Of a stretch of DNA of 64,000 bases, positions 48,596 to 59,714 are shown one piece after another. This stretch comes from Carex sylvatica. Lineage: Eukaryota > Streptophyta > Magnoliopsida > Poales > Cyperaceae. Below the pieces are notes generated by a model. That model searched no databases and was not told the origin of the DNA. It saw nothing but the letters and a program-made list of their open reading frames with translations. The DNA is taken from the NCBI GenBank assembly GCA_964058845.1, contig CAXKVR010000087.1:42824-106823 (forward strand). Direction: 5' to 3'. The position numbers and the translations under genes were made by a program. Position 1 is the stretch's first letter. Each line of letters opens with the position of its first letter.

Positions 48596-49158
48596 CACTA
48601 CTAAAAAAAAAAAATATATCTGTCATCACCCCTTTATCATCATATTGGATGTCCTTCTGCACAGATGGTGTACGTTATGAGTAGCAGCGCTGTAATTACG
48701 TTAAACTTTTTACCATCAGTTGGCGTTTAAAAAACCGATGGCGTTGATGGCTCTTTCTCTTTCATCGGTTATTTTTTACCGAACTGTTGGTTTTGATTGA
48801 CTCTTTCACATCGGTTAGGCTATTAATTTGATGGTGTAGATGTGGTGATCTTTACCATCCGTGATGTAGATGAGCCGTCAGCATTAGTTTGATCAATACC
48901 AACTGCGTTCCTTGTTGAACGGATGACGATGTTCTCAACTGTATTCCTTATGATGTATTGTGTCATTAAGTTTGGAGCTATACTCATCAATTATATATAA
49001 TGAGATAATTATTTAGTAACATACATGTATTCCTTGCAATGTATTATTTGTCTCCGATGATTTTATTATTATTATTATTTTTTTTTTGGAGGTCTTTAGC
49101 GACTGGCGATTGGATTGGTCGCTGATACCAATCGCAAATGAATCATTTTGCTATAGTG
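48596..49158. mobile_element. Possible CACTA-like non-autonomous element (563 bp)
   Basis: It starts CACTACTAAAAAAAAAAAA and ends TTTTGCTATAGTG, complementary only in the outermost bases. The interior has inverted words (AACCGATGG, CATCGGTT, ACCATC, GATGGT) resembling CACTA subterminal repeats. The flanking 3-bp words differ (AGG and GAT), so no target duplication supports it. It may be two unrelated element ends. Confidence 0.4.
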
Positions 49159-49670
49159 GATTAAATAACTAGAAAGAGGAGGCATCACTTCACATTCATT
49201 AATTTTGAAAATTTTGGCATTTAAAAAAAAAAAATTACATTCCAACAACATTGAAATATGCATGCATTAGACTTAATGTAATTTTATGTGACATCATGCA
49301 TGTGAAGAGAAATAATTTGGAGTGGCGTTTTGATTGGAAAATATAGTACCTATTCATTACAGTTAGCACATTAAAAGTGGTCGTTTGGCTAGTATTACAC
49401 ATGACACTTCCAAATATACCGACCTCTGCACGCACGATGTGTGTGTTTACGTTGGAAGTTCTTATGTCTATCGCACGAAGTTGTAAACTCTAAATTTTTA
49501 GAAAGGTATTTTTAGAATATGTGTTGTTGAATTTGAAAACTAACGGACATAAATATTTTATTTAATTTTTTTTTCCACAAATAGATGGCATATCCAACAA
49601 CTCCACGTTTTTATGCACCAAAAGTTACAAAAATTAGAAAGAAAAAGATAACCATCAGCTCAACAAAAAT
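49159..49670. other. Upstream region of the PMEI-like gene, no feature recognised
   Basis: AT-rich DNA with no gene. An open frame at 49235-49435 on the minus strand shows no known domain. Confidence 0.5.
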
Positions 49671-49674
49671 ATTG

Positions 49675-49688
49675 TTATATATATATAC
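49675..49688 (+). promoter_or_regulatory. TATA box of the PMEI-like gene
   Basis: TTATATATATATAC lies about 60 bp upstream of the ATG at 49748 and is followed by an A/C-rich leader (AAAACAACAACCACC), typical of plant 5' leaders. Confidence 0.65.
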
Positions 49689-49747
49689 ACATTGACATTC
49701 AATTTGAGAAAAACAACAACCACCTTCAAACAATTGTTGCATCAAAC

Positions 49748-50314
49748 ATGAACTCCCGTTCTATTTTAGTGGTTCTCTTTGTCCTTTCATCCTTTGCTTC
49801 TCTTCCACATTTCAACAATGCTTCTTTTGTATCCTCTACCTGTAGTAAAGCAGCAACTGTCGATCCAGAAATATCTCGTGATTTCTGCGTTACTTCTTTA
49901 CAAACTGATGCAAAGAGTGCGTCAGTCAACTTAACCGATCTTATTAACATCAGCTTAAACCTTGCTATTAAAAATACGACATCAATAATATCACATATAA
50001 AATATCTACGTTCGAACTTGACCTATGCTCATCACGAGAAAGGCCTGAGTTGCTGTCAAGATAAGTACTCTAAAGCAACCGATAGTTTATATAAAGCTAT
50101 TAATCAAATTACCAAGAAGGCTTCTAGAAAATACATTGATAATGCCACAGATGCAATCTACGCAGCTCAAGATATGAAGATCTCCTGCTGGAATTATTGC
50201 GAAATAGACAATGAAGCTTTGTATAATCCATTTTTTGCTAAGGAGGATGGCAATGCAGACCAGCTTTATCGCATGGCTCTTATGTTTCTCGACAAAGATG
50301 CTTTTAGAACTTAA
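49748..50314 (+). CDS. Plant invertase/pectin methylesterase inhibitor-like protein (PMEI domain)
   Basis: Intact 188-residue ORF. Residues 1-26 form a signal peptide (ILVVLFVLSSFASL). The mature part begins with the PMEI hairpin Cys32...Cys47 (TCSKAATVDPEISRDFC), which forms the first disulphide in the family. Next come a helical region (SASVNLTDLINISLNLA) and the second pair, Cys102/103 (SCCQDKYSKATDSL) and Cys147 or Cys151. Length and helix pattern fit the four-helix-bundle inhibitors that block apoplastic invertase or PME. Which enzyme it inhibits cannot be read from sequence. The gene is intronless, as usual for this family, and undamaged. PME copies lie about 2.5 kb downstream and 45 kb upstream; co-function is only a guess. 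Confidence 0.88.
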   Translation: MNSRSILVVLFVLSSFASLPHFNNASFVSSTCSKAATVDPEISRDFCVTSLQTDAKSASVNLTDLINISLNLAIKNTTSIISHIKYLRSNLTYAHHEKGLSCCQDKYSKATDSLYKAINQITKKASRKYIDNATDAIYAAQDMKISCWNYCEIDNEALYNPFFAKEDGNADQLYRMALMFLDKDAFRT

Positions 50315-52590
50315 CTAATTTTCTTATGTTTGAGGCAGGTTGGTGAGGCTGATAGCTCCAATATGAGATTTGTCGTAAATAATATATGTCGAATTTCTCG
50401 ATCAATTATGAACTATGTATTACAAAAATTAAATTAAATTATGTATACAAAAAATCAATTGAGTACTATTTACAAAGATGCATAAATAGATATATAGTCT
50501 TTGTACTTCAAGAGTTTGTTCTTCTGTATTTGTTGGTCTATTGACTTCGTTCTAATAAGTTTCATTCCCTCTCACAAATAATTTTGAGTGCACAAAATTT
50601 CGATTGGAAAAATATATAATATTGATTGAAGGTTGGAAAGTAAAGTGGTTGTGTGACTGGTATTATCTTTAAGAAACTGTTTTTTCTTTGTGCTTAAAAG
50701 TTAAAATCAAGAATTCAAACCAATTGTTTTGGTATGTGTACTCTGATTTTTCTGGTATGAGGGTTCCTATATATTATGATAGACCCTATTCATATTGCAT
50801 ATTTAACTAAGACTAATTAAATATGTATTATATGATGTATTACATATTACTTAATGAGATATTTGGGAAAACTAAAAAAAATATTCTTGATTAACAAATT
50901 AACAAATGTTACAAGAATATAAGATATTCAAGAAGAGAAGCTGATATATATATCGTCAATATTTTTGCTTTTCTTTTTCAAATCCAAACCTCCGTGCATT
51001 AATCTTCAAAATTATTTAGTTCAATAATCATAGCACATAAGTTGCTAAATCCCCAAATAAATCTGAACCGATTCACTAATCCTTAATTCTTGTACCAGTG
51101 TACTTGTACCGCATCATAAATGAAACAAAGAACTAAGCAATGCTGGTATTTGGGTAAAAGAAAAGCAAATCTGAGCCGATTGTTTCTTTAATATCCCTAC
51201 AAAACAAAAAATTCCAAAATTTCCCCTATTTTTCTTTTATTTTGAAAAATACCCATACCGACAGAATTGGAATTCTAACGGTCTTGGATTTATTTTTTCT
51301 CCATTTAATTTGTACCATTTATTTAGTCTTATATATTCAACCTTTTCCATTATTTCCACTATTGATTCAATAAGGTCATGCAATGTTTATTACTTAGATC
51401 TAGTGATTATTGTACATTTTGTTTACATTATTATTTAGCAATCATGTATGTCAAAAGAAACTAATATGTTACAACATGCTTGTACTTTTGAAGAGAAAAT
51501 AAATGTATATAGTTAAAATCAGCTTGATTTTATTTTAGACTGGTTTGACCTTATTTAGACTTATAAAAAGAAAGCTATGAACAAAAACAAGGACTAAAAT
51601 AACCTATTTTTGATGTTTTAATGTGTCAGGTACTTATTTGTAAATTTCTTGGGATTGCGCTTGTAATATGGTGCTTAATAGGGATTGGAGCGTAAAAAAT
51701 ATCGGCAGGAACTTATTTTGAAGGTTTTATTGGGTTAGGGGCTTATTTGTATGTTGTGGTGTAAAGGGCAGCATTGTAAATTTAACTTGTTAGAGGCTTT
51801 TATTTTATATTAACTGGGCTTTTAAATTGGTACTGGACCTGCATTTTAATTAAAATCTCTTTATTTTATTCTGGGCCACTCACAAGTAGGCCTGGCCTGT
51901 TAATGGCTGATGGAAATTCAAAATCCATCAACGAACTTCATGCATAGACTTCGAGATTCGGCTTGCATCACGATGCACAAACATTTGAATTTCTATCATT
52001 TGGTGCTGAGATCTGATGCTTCTGGATGCTTCAATATTCGTGCATATTTGATGAACCTTCAATATTCGGGTCGTCGCCTTGAGTGGAATCGATTGGACCC
52101 ACTCAAGGTCAATCTTTTAGGGTTCTGATTAACCCCTTTCTCAAATTAATTGGATCAATCAATTGCAGGCTAATTTATTTCAACTGATTGGTGCGACCTT
52201 GACAGGTTTAAAATTTGAACTGATATGATTGGCACTGGATCAGTTCCTTGAAATCAAAAGCAATTAAACCATGCCAAGGAGTTCATAACCTCAACTTAAT
52301 TCCAACTTTTTTTTATTTTGGAAATCCTTGAATGCATTATATCCTGAGGTCTGTCTCACATCATCCTTGAATTCATTACTTAATGAGACAGAACTGAGAG
52401 TCTGATTAAACCATGGCAGTGAGCCAGTTCTCCAGAAAAGAAAAAAGGAATGAAAAATAGAAGATGGAAGGACTAAATTCCCTTGCTTCATTGATCCATA
52501 TATGTGACCAGATTAAACCATGCTTAGGATCAAAGCTTGCAATTAGGGATTCAAAGGAAGAAGAAAATAGAAACTTAAAAAAAAAAAAAA
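50315..52590. other. Intergenic region, nothing firmly recognised
   Basis: About 2.3 kb of AT-rich DNA. 51600-52200 is less AT-rich, and the word ATTTGGTGCTGAGATCTGATG resembles retrotransposon leader sequence, but there is no supporting LTR or coding homology. A poly(A) run at about 52577-52593 sits exactly where similarity to the PME copy 1 flank begins. Confidence 0.4.
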
Positions 52591-52798
52591 AAACATCAAT
52601 CTTTATCAAAGATTACCAGATTACTATAGGACTTCATATCTGTAGACTAATTAAAATCTTGATAACCTTGAATACATCAAACAACATGCATGGAAGCCAT
52701 GAAACTAAAAATAGCATAGTAAAAATTCAAGAACCTAGAACAGACATAAATTAAAGAAAAACACAAATCAAACACACAGTACACTACCCGACATCCGT

Positions 52799-53663
52799 CT
52801 AATTAGTAAAGCCAACATAATATGGAATGGCTCTATTGGGCATCCACAGATCAGCATGGATGAACCTTTTTGATGTAAACTTACGCGCTTGTTTCCTGGT
52901 AAGGACATGATAGCCCTGCCAGTTCACCCGTTTAGCTGTAGAAGCCCCAGGGCCACTATTGGCATATTCGGCAAAGTATATGGTACTTGGTGGTGAAGTT
53001 GTTTCGTTCCATTTCAGCCACCCCAGAGGACTGATCAGCCTGCCTATAAATGACTCCATAATTACAACACGAGCGTACTCCATAATTATAGGGTCTTCCC
53101 AAGTAATTATCAGTCTTAATGGTTTTAAGGTTGCCTGCTGCCTTTATCCGGCAATTTTGCAACACTATACCTATGGTCACATTCAGGCCGGAGCACCCTG
53201 TTCAAATTAGAACATATTTATTAGAATCATCCAAACTTGGGACATAAGCTCTCCTCTCTTAAAGTATTACATAATGAAAATAATTTTTGGATCATTAGTT
53301 TTGATAGTTATTTTACAAGTTTTTAACAATGGATGGATCGATTTTCAATAAATATTTAATTCTTACCACTAGCTGTGATTACATTCTGATGTCCACCAGA
53401 TGAACTTTTAAGATAGATATCGCAATTCTGGAAAAATGCCGTTGAGTTTCCAAATATAAAGTCTATAGTGTCACTTATTATACACTCTTGAAAAAATTGG
53501 ATCCCTCGTTGTACATATAGGGTGTCTTGGTAGCCGTTGAAATGACACTTGAAGAATGCACTATAATTCCCTGTAATTTTGAAGCCCACAGCCTGTTCTC
53601 CAGCCGGTCCAGCAATGTTTATAAATGCCATATTTTTGGCAGTGAAGTTGAGTGCGTCAACCG
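52799..53663 (-). pseudogene. PME pseudogene (copy 2), last two exons, frameshifted
   Basis: A near-duplicate of the PME at 3106-3967. Exons are 53663-53367 (QAVGF, GYQDTL and DTIDFIFG are readable) and 53197-52799 (C-terminal part). The splice borders are conserved. At the LGRP motif (about 53080-53095) copy 2 has a net 4-nt insertion resembling a nearby TAATTATGGAG duplication, which shifts the frame before the rest of the region. The first catalytic exon is absent: similarity ends at 53692 and a PPR gene fragment follows. Similarity with copy 1 continues into the 3' flank to about 52594, so the duplicated block is about 1.1 kb. It cannot make a working enzyme. Confidence 0.85.
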
Positions 53664-53693
53664 CTGCAGAATTAATGAGCCACACATACACAT

Positions 53694-54140
53694 TTTATTT
53701 GAATACCGCAATGCATCCAGTAACTTGTTCAGTTCATCAATTCTTTGCTCATTCCCTGTTAAACCATATAGATAGGCAAGAGATCCAAAACTATTCAAAT
53801 CTGGTGATAAATCCGAGCTAGACATTACCTCGAGCACATTCTCTGCATCAGAAACTGACCCGAGAATTTTACAACACCTGTCAAGAGCCCGATTACAAAA
53901 CTCCAAATCAGGCCTCATGATATCCATCCTCTCATCCAATGCAACTCTACAATTCTCCTCAAAAACCAACAAGAATGCACGAAAACCGGCATCATTTATC
54001 TCGGCCATTTGAACCACCACTGGGCACCCGATGGTAAAAGCCGGGAACTGCCGATTCTTCAACATTGCACAAAACAGAGCAAGAGCAGGAGGCAGAGTGT
54101 TACTCCCAGCAAAGGCTCGAAAGAGACTGGAGATGGCGCA
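53694..54140 (-). pseudogene. PPR (pentatricopeptide repeat) protein gene fragment joined to the PME pseudogene
   Basis: The minus strand encodes SLFRAFAGSNTLPPALALF, then PDLEFCNRALDRCCKILGSV, SDAENVLEVMSSSDLSPDLN and SFGSLAYLYGLTGNEQRIDE, a pattern of 35-residue helix pairs typical of organelle RNA-binding PPR proteins. About 140 codons are open. The frame runs straight into the PME intron sequence at about 53693 (RYSNK then MCMCG), so the fragment lacks its own 3' end. Only a few repeats are present, compared with the ten or more normal in the family. It is either captured or broken by rearrangement. Confidence 0.72.
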
Positions 54141-54670
54141 CGAGCAGTATTATTTATGCTTTGAGATTTGTGTCAATCTAAACATTTAGGTTGAGATTAA
54201 ATCTGAGCTGTCCGTTTCAGTCAGGTTCAATCAGATATCTGAGAAGATACGAATTCGTCATCGCCCCAGGTGGCAGTGATCCCAGCTCCCATTCTAATTT
54301 TTTTACTAATTTGGAAAGCAAGCATGAGACTATGAGCTTAACTTTAAAAATTATCGAATCCATCTTAAACAATATATAAACTCAACTCATCATGATCAAT
54401 ATGTAAAGAATACCTAGAGAGATCTAGAGAGAGAGACATGATTAGATGAACTAATAATCTCTGTAAACAAATTCATCCCTGAGGCCCAGCCACAGGTCTG
54501 TGTCTTTTGTCTCATGATATAGTTTGTTTGCAATTTGCTAAGGGAAGGCATGGCCCATTGCTTATTGATTCGGCCCACGCAAACCCACTGAATTTTTCAT
54601 GTATACTCTTCAAAAATTTCAGAATTGTATCGTGTATGATCGCCCTTATACAAGCAAAGTCACCATGATT

Positions 54671-55933
54671 TAGAGGGTTGCAAAAACCCGGGTCAGGCCG
54701 CCCGTACCTGACCCGTCCGTGTCCGGTATCCGGGGTATCCGTGCCCGAGCTCGGGTATAGGTCGGGTAAACGGGTACAGGCATAAAACGGGTAGGGTACG
54801 CCCTTTTCGGAAAAAAACCCGATCATACCCGGACCGAATTACCCGTACCCGTATACCCTAGTGTCCGTGCCCGTGAACCCGTGAACCCGTGAACCCGTGC
54901 CCGTGCCCGTGCCCGTGTCAGTATACCCGTACCCGTGCCCGTGCCCGTATACCCATGCCCGTACCCGTTTTTTTTTTAATTTTCAAAATTTTCAAATTCC
55001 CCACCTCCCTTTTTTTATTCTGTTTTTTAGTTTCTGTTTTTTTAATTTCTGTTTTTTTAATTCTGTTTTTTTAATTCTGTTTTTTAAATTCTGTTTTTTA
55101 ATTTTTGTTTTTTAAATTCTGTTTTTTAAATTCTGTTTTTTAATTTCTGTTTTTTAAATTCTGTTTTTTAAATTCTGTTTTTTAATTTCTATTTTTTAAA
55201 TTCTGTTTTTTTATTTATTGTTTTAAAGTTTCTGATTTAATTATATTTTTTATTTATATTTTATTTAACCTATTAAAAATAAATGAACGTTTAGAAAATA
55301 TATTATCAATTTAAAATGAACGTTTAGAAAATATATTATCAATTTAAAATGTAAACTAAAAATTTTGAGATATAAATAAAGTATGAAACTATATAATTAG
55401 AATGAGAATTTGAAAATAAAATAAAATGACTCGTGTGAAGAAATAAATAAATACATTTGTATTTAGCCGAATAAATATACAAATTTTTGCATGAATAATT
55501 TTTATATATAAGTTACAAAATTTATTTATTTATATACACTATTTGATATTGAACTATTTTGATTTTAAAAGTCGAATTATAAACACGTAATGATATTCGT
55601 ACAACACCGTAAAAAAAAAACAAAAAAAAACAGAAAAAAAAAACAAAAAAAAAACAGAAAAAAAAAACAGAAAAAAAAAACAGAAAAAAAACAGAGGAAA
55701 AAAAACAGAGAAAAAAAAAAAACCGGACCGGGTACCCTACCCGGACCGCCCTGTTCGTCAAGGGTACCACGGGCACGGATATAAGACGGACAGGGCACAG
55801 GTTTTGAAAAAAAATACCCGTGATATCCGACCCGTGGTATCCGTATACCCGTGATACCCGTACCCAATCCGTACCCGTGCCTGACCCCGAATATATCCGG
55901 ACCGCCCGGCCCGTACCCGTTAGCAAACCCCTA
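54671..55933. mobile_element. Complete non-autonomous hAT element (1263 bp) with 8-bp target duplication
   Basis: The 8 bases CCATGATT occur at 54663-54670 and again at 55934-55941. The element starts TAGAGGGTTGC and ends GCAAACCCCTA (complement TAGGGGTTTGC), short imperfect TIRs of hAT style. Both subterminal regions are dense in CCCGTACCC/GGGTACGGG words (54690-54970 and 55730-55925). Further in, a (CTGTTTTTT)-type array (55018-55210) faces a mirrored (AAAAAACAG) array (55605-55720). No transposase. ORFs reported in it are low-complexity. Confidence 0.9.
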
Positions 55934-55941
55934 CCATGATT

Positions 55942-57480
55942 GATGACAAGTTCTACATGATATTTATCCCTTTATAAAATATTAGCCAACTAGTTGTGAA
56001 CGTAGCAATCATCTTTAATTATAACAGTTTGAAAAATCTTGAAATGTATAATATAAAAATGCTAAAATACTGTATGAGATCGAAAAATAAAATAATAATA
56101 ATAATAATAATAATAAACGATGAAGATATTAGAGAATAACCATTAATAATAAAATCACAAATAAATCAAAATTAAATATGTTCTACAAAAATAATTATTT
56201 AAAATCACTCAAATAAGCATTTATAATTAAGATCCGGTAGTTGCATTATCTTCAGCAAATCTTACAAACTAAGTCCTATAAATTTTGTTATACAATATTT
56301 TGTTATTAGTTTTTCAAAATAACTTATAATTGTTTAATTAATTATTATACTTTAGATAAATTAATTGCAATACATTTATTTTTAGTATGTGAGAGTTGCA
56401 TATAATAGGTGAAATGTCTAATTAACCAAGTTAAAATTGTGATATCATATATTAAGATAATACTCATGTCAGTGAAAAGATAATATTAGGTATGACTAAA
56501 TTAATTAAATAAAAAATATTTAATAATTTGAATATTTATATTGATTTTCCTGATTTTTATTACACTAATGAGAGATTTTCTTTTTCTTTATATTTATGCT
56601 AGCTATTGTGGATTATTTTTATGTTTCAAGTTATGATCTAATTTGATTTTCTTCCAATATTATCCAAATTAATTAAAAATATCAAAGACGCACTCAAAGC
56701 ACTCTTAGTATACGTGTTATGGATATAATTTAAAGTTATGTACTGTTGTGATGAATTTATAACCATTTAAAAAAGTTTCGTAGAGTCCGCATCATGCACA
56801 TTAACGCATCGTTTGAGTTTAGCTTCGAGCGTTCAATTTACACCTATAGTATTGCAAGAGATCTTTTAAGATTAGTGCTAATACCCTAGGATGGAGTCAA
56901 AATTTTCGTCAGAGAGGAGCAAAAAATTATCGAATCGGGTTTTTATAACTTATCGAATTTAAATCCATTAACTAATTGGGTATTCAATAAAAAACAATAC
57001 TTTGACTTATATTTTCTAATATTCTGACTTGTAATTTCTAATATTTTAACTTATAATTCTAATTACCAATTATAATTCAAAAAATTTATTTTGATTTTAA
57101 CACTAAATTTAACCCAAATTACAAATCAAACAATCAGAGGGGACAAAAAATACCTAACTATGGTCGTCCCCCTGGTCTATGCTGGGTCTATGCTAATACC
57201 TAACTATGGTCATCCCCTGATCTATGCTGGGTCCGCCCCTGCTAATACCTAACTAATGGCGCAGATCTATACCTAGGTGACAGTTATCCCAGCTCACATT
57301 CAATTTTTTTTTAATTAGTAATTTCGATAATGTGCATTAGACTATTTTTAAAGATATAATTAGTAAAATTAAAGGTAGTATGAGACTATGAGCTTAACTT
57401 CAAAAATTATCGAATCGATCTTAAATTATGACTTTATAGTTTAATTATATTGTCGTATTAGGTAATAGAAAGGCCCACTT
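55942..57480. other. AT-rich intergenic region with small repeats, no gene recognised
   Basis: It contains an AAT microsatellite (about 56090-56116) and a direct repeat of TACCTAACTATGGTC...TCTATGCTGGGTC (57151-57190 and 57200-57235). The segment 57270-57430 (TCCCAGCTC, then ATGAGACTATGAGCTTAACT, then AAAATTATCGAATC) repeats 54277-54366 in the same orientation. Confidence 0.65.
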
Positions 57481-58789
57481 AGAAGAAGTTGCGACACCCC
57501 GGAGACGTAGGCCTTTGTTTTACTGAACTCCGTTATCATTCCGAGTGTCAATTTCTCTAAACTCATCTATTTACTTTCAATTGCGATTATTTTTAGCTTT
57601 TAAGAGCTAATTAAGCGGTGCCAACCCCCATTAGTTACAACAAGCGAGCCGTATGCTAAAGAAGACTTGGATTGGGCTCGTCCTGCTCGAAGTCGCAGGC
57701 CGAAGTAAGGGATGCTTGATGGTTGATCCTGGATCTCTAAAGTCGGGAATGACTCGAGAGACTATGAGAGATCTCGGAGATATTGAACTCTAGCCTGTGT
57801 TATCTCCAAGATGTATGTAAGTGTAAGTGTGTAAATGTAAGCATGTGTTTCTTAATGTTCATCCTTTTTCTGTCAAAGAAAGTGCCTTATATAGTGTGAC
57901 CTACGTACTGCCTCACCCTACCAGGGATAAGTCGGTTCGTGGGTTGGTTACGAGATGGTGTGATCATGACCATTTATAATCGGTAGTTTTGCTGTTAAGC
58001 GACATTGTGAACAGTTATGGTATAACTGAAGTCATGGGCGGTTAAATCATAACCGACGTCGTGAATGGTTCAATCGGTCGGAAGGCAACTTCAGGACTTT
58101 AAGCCATGGTATTGCTATCTCGGCCCATTTAAGTCAGCCAATTATGGGCTTTTGCTATAATGGGCTTCAATCGTAGGCTTTTCATTTGGTCCCGGGTTGG
58201 CCTCTAGACAGAGGTCCGAATACCGGCCTTGTTCGTGGTCTAGATTGAAACTGAAGTCGAAATGCATCTTAAGCAGATGCTTTTGACTTGTGTTAGGCAT
58301 AGTCATTTTGCAAAGTAAAGTAAAACATAAATCATCCCGGGAAAACATAAAAATTCATTCATTCAGGGTTATACTGTGTACATATATATTTGTTAAAACT
58401 TCATAAAAACATGAAGGGAAAATGAATTGAACTCGAAAATGGCCATCTAACTCAGTAACAAGCTCTTTAATCGGAGTCAGAATCAGAGTGCCATATCTTT
58501 TTGCATTTTCGTTTGATCCTAAGTTGTTTTGACTTTTCCAATGCACAAGGCGGTCAGATGAAATGTCTCCATCTCAGATCTTGATCTTAAGTTCATACTA
58601 CATCGGAAAGAAACTATATTAACCCACAACAAAAGAAATGTGCTAAACCTACTAACCTACAACAAAAGAAACTACTAATATATCCTGGTTTTCATGCTTA
58701 GCAAAGAGTTGGTGTGATGTCACTTTTGGACAACAACAAACATCACACCCCGAGGTGAGAATAACAGGGGAAGGTAGCATGAAGGCGCT
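57481..58789. other. Region downstream (3') of the zinc-finger ORF, unrecognised
   Basis: Mixed-composition DNA with gene-like GC but no domain that I recognise in any frame. Open frames at 58142-58348 and 58355-58546 (minus) have no visible motif. If the zinc-finger ORF is part of a mobile element, this may be its body. Confidence 0.35.
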
Positions 58790-59308
58790 TTACCTCTCTA
58801 GGAACCATACCCGTGTATGAGCAGGGCATTGCCAATGGAAGTGCCCTGGTTTACGATGGTCTTCCCTAGCAATCCACTGCAAGCACGAGGTGTGCGCCTT
58901 CTTACAGCACATCCTGCAAGTAATGATGCGGGTACCGACGTTGATTTTTCTGCAGATCTCGCAGGTGCCGAGGAGAACCCCGTAGCCATCTGAAAGACCA
59001 GATCTTGGAACATCAGCCTCATCCGAGCTATTATGCTCAAGTTCGGCCCAATCGATCTCATCATTGTCGATGGCCTGATTTATTGCTATCCCCCACTCAA
59101 TGAGATCCCTAAGTCGGAGGTTCTCATTGTCTATTACCCACTCCAAGATTTTGAGATCCCAATATTGTAGTAACCCCTCCTTCTCCTTCGGGGTTATCCG
59201 ATTTCGTAACCCCGGAGAAGAAGGAATGGGGTTCAAGAGCCGCTAGGTGGAATCCCCGGGCTCTGTCGTTGGGAGTTTATTTTTATGGGCGGCACGTTTG
59301 ATAGGCAT
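58790..59308 (-). pseudogene. Unrecognised protein with a C-terminal PHD/RING-like Cys-His zinc finger; in-frame TAG near the start
   Basis: Minus-strand frame with an ATG at 59308 (PIKRAAHKNK, nuclear-signal-like), a TAG at 59245-59243, then about 151 open codons to the stop at 58790. The middle is acidic and helical (LQYWDLKILEWVIDNE, LRLRDLIEWGIAINQAIDND). The C-terminal 50 residues hold CEIC, CRMCCKKAHTSC, a Trp-rich linker and WQCPAH: a C2-C2-H-C-C-H pattern close to PHD or RING fingers but with a final His. No Met follows the TAG near the N-terminus, so a start after it would need a non-ATG codon or splicing. A TATA box lies at 59381-59388. I do not know the family; it could be a TE or a viral-type nucleic-acid-binding protein. 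Confidence 0.6.
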
Positions 59309-59380
59309 ATTGTGGTTGATTCCGAGATTAAGATAAGACGAAAAGGTTTGGAGTGCCTTTAACAGACTTGCTTAGGAGGT

Positions 59381-59390
59381 ATTTATAGAT
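59381..59390 (-). promoter_or_regulatory. TATA box upstream of the zinc-finger ORF
   Basis: The minus strand reads ATCTATAAATACC, about 75 bp before the ATG at 59308. It is the best TATA match in this stretch and supports a real transcription unit. Confidence 0.6.
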
Positions 59391-59471
59391 AAAATTTATA
59401 CTATACCCTCATTAACTGTGGTGGAACCCACCCATACTTAACTCGTGTCAAAACGAGACTGTTGTACCCTA

Positions 59472-59508
59472 AAATATTGCTAAAATAAAAATAGCAATAT
59501 TTTAACGA
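59472..59508. repeat. AT-rich hairpin
   Basis: TAAAATATTGCTA and its complement TAGCAATATTTTA flank a short loop, a perfect 13-bp stem about 85 bp upstream of the TATA box. Confidence 0.8.
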
Positions 59509-59714
59509 TTATACCAAGAATACATGAAAGCTCTTTAAAATGGATCAAGAGCAATGCATTGAGGTTCATATTATGATTCCTCATGAGAAACCATAAATTT
59601 TGATATATTATACAGATTCTAACTCAAAATGGTTGAAGAGTTGTGAATTTTCAAAGGTTTTGATGACATGGCAGCCTCTAATTGATGCCACGTGTCTTTG
59701 AGTACCCATAGCAT

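Noticed and set aside
51900..52128. 72-codon ORF and retrotransposon-leader-like sequence
   Set aside because: No LTR pair, primer site or coding homology supports it.
55522..55926. Long Phe-rich ORFs on the minus strand
   Set aside because: Low-complexity translation of the AAAAAACAG array inside the hAT element.
59472..59508. Geminivirus-type replication origin hairpin
   Set aside because: The stem-loop lacks the TAATATTAC nonanucleotide in the loop and has no nearby Rep-like ORF.
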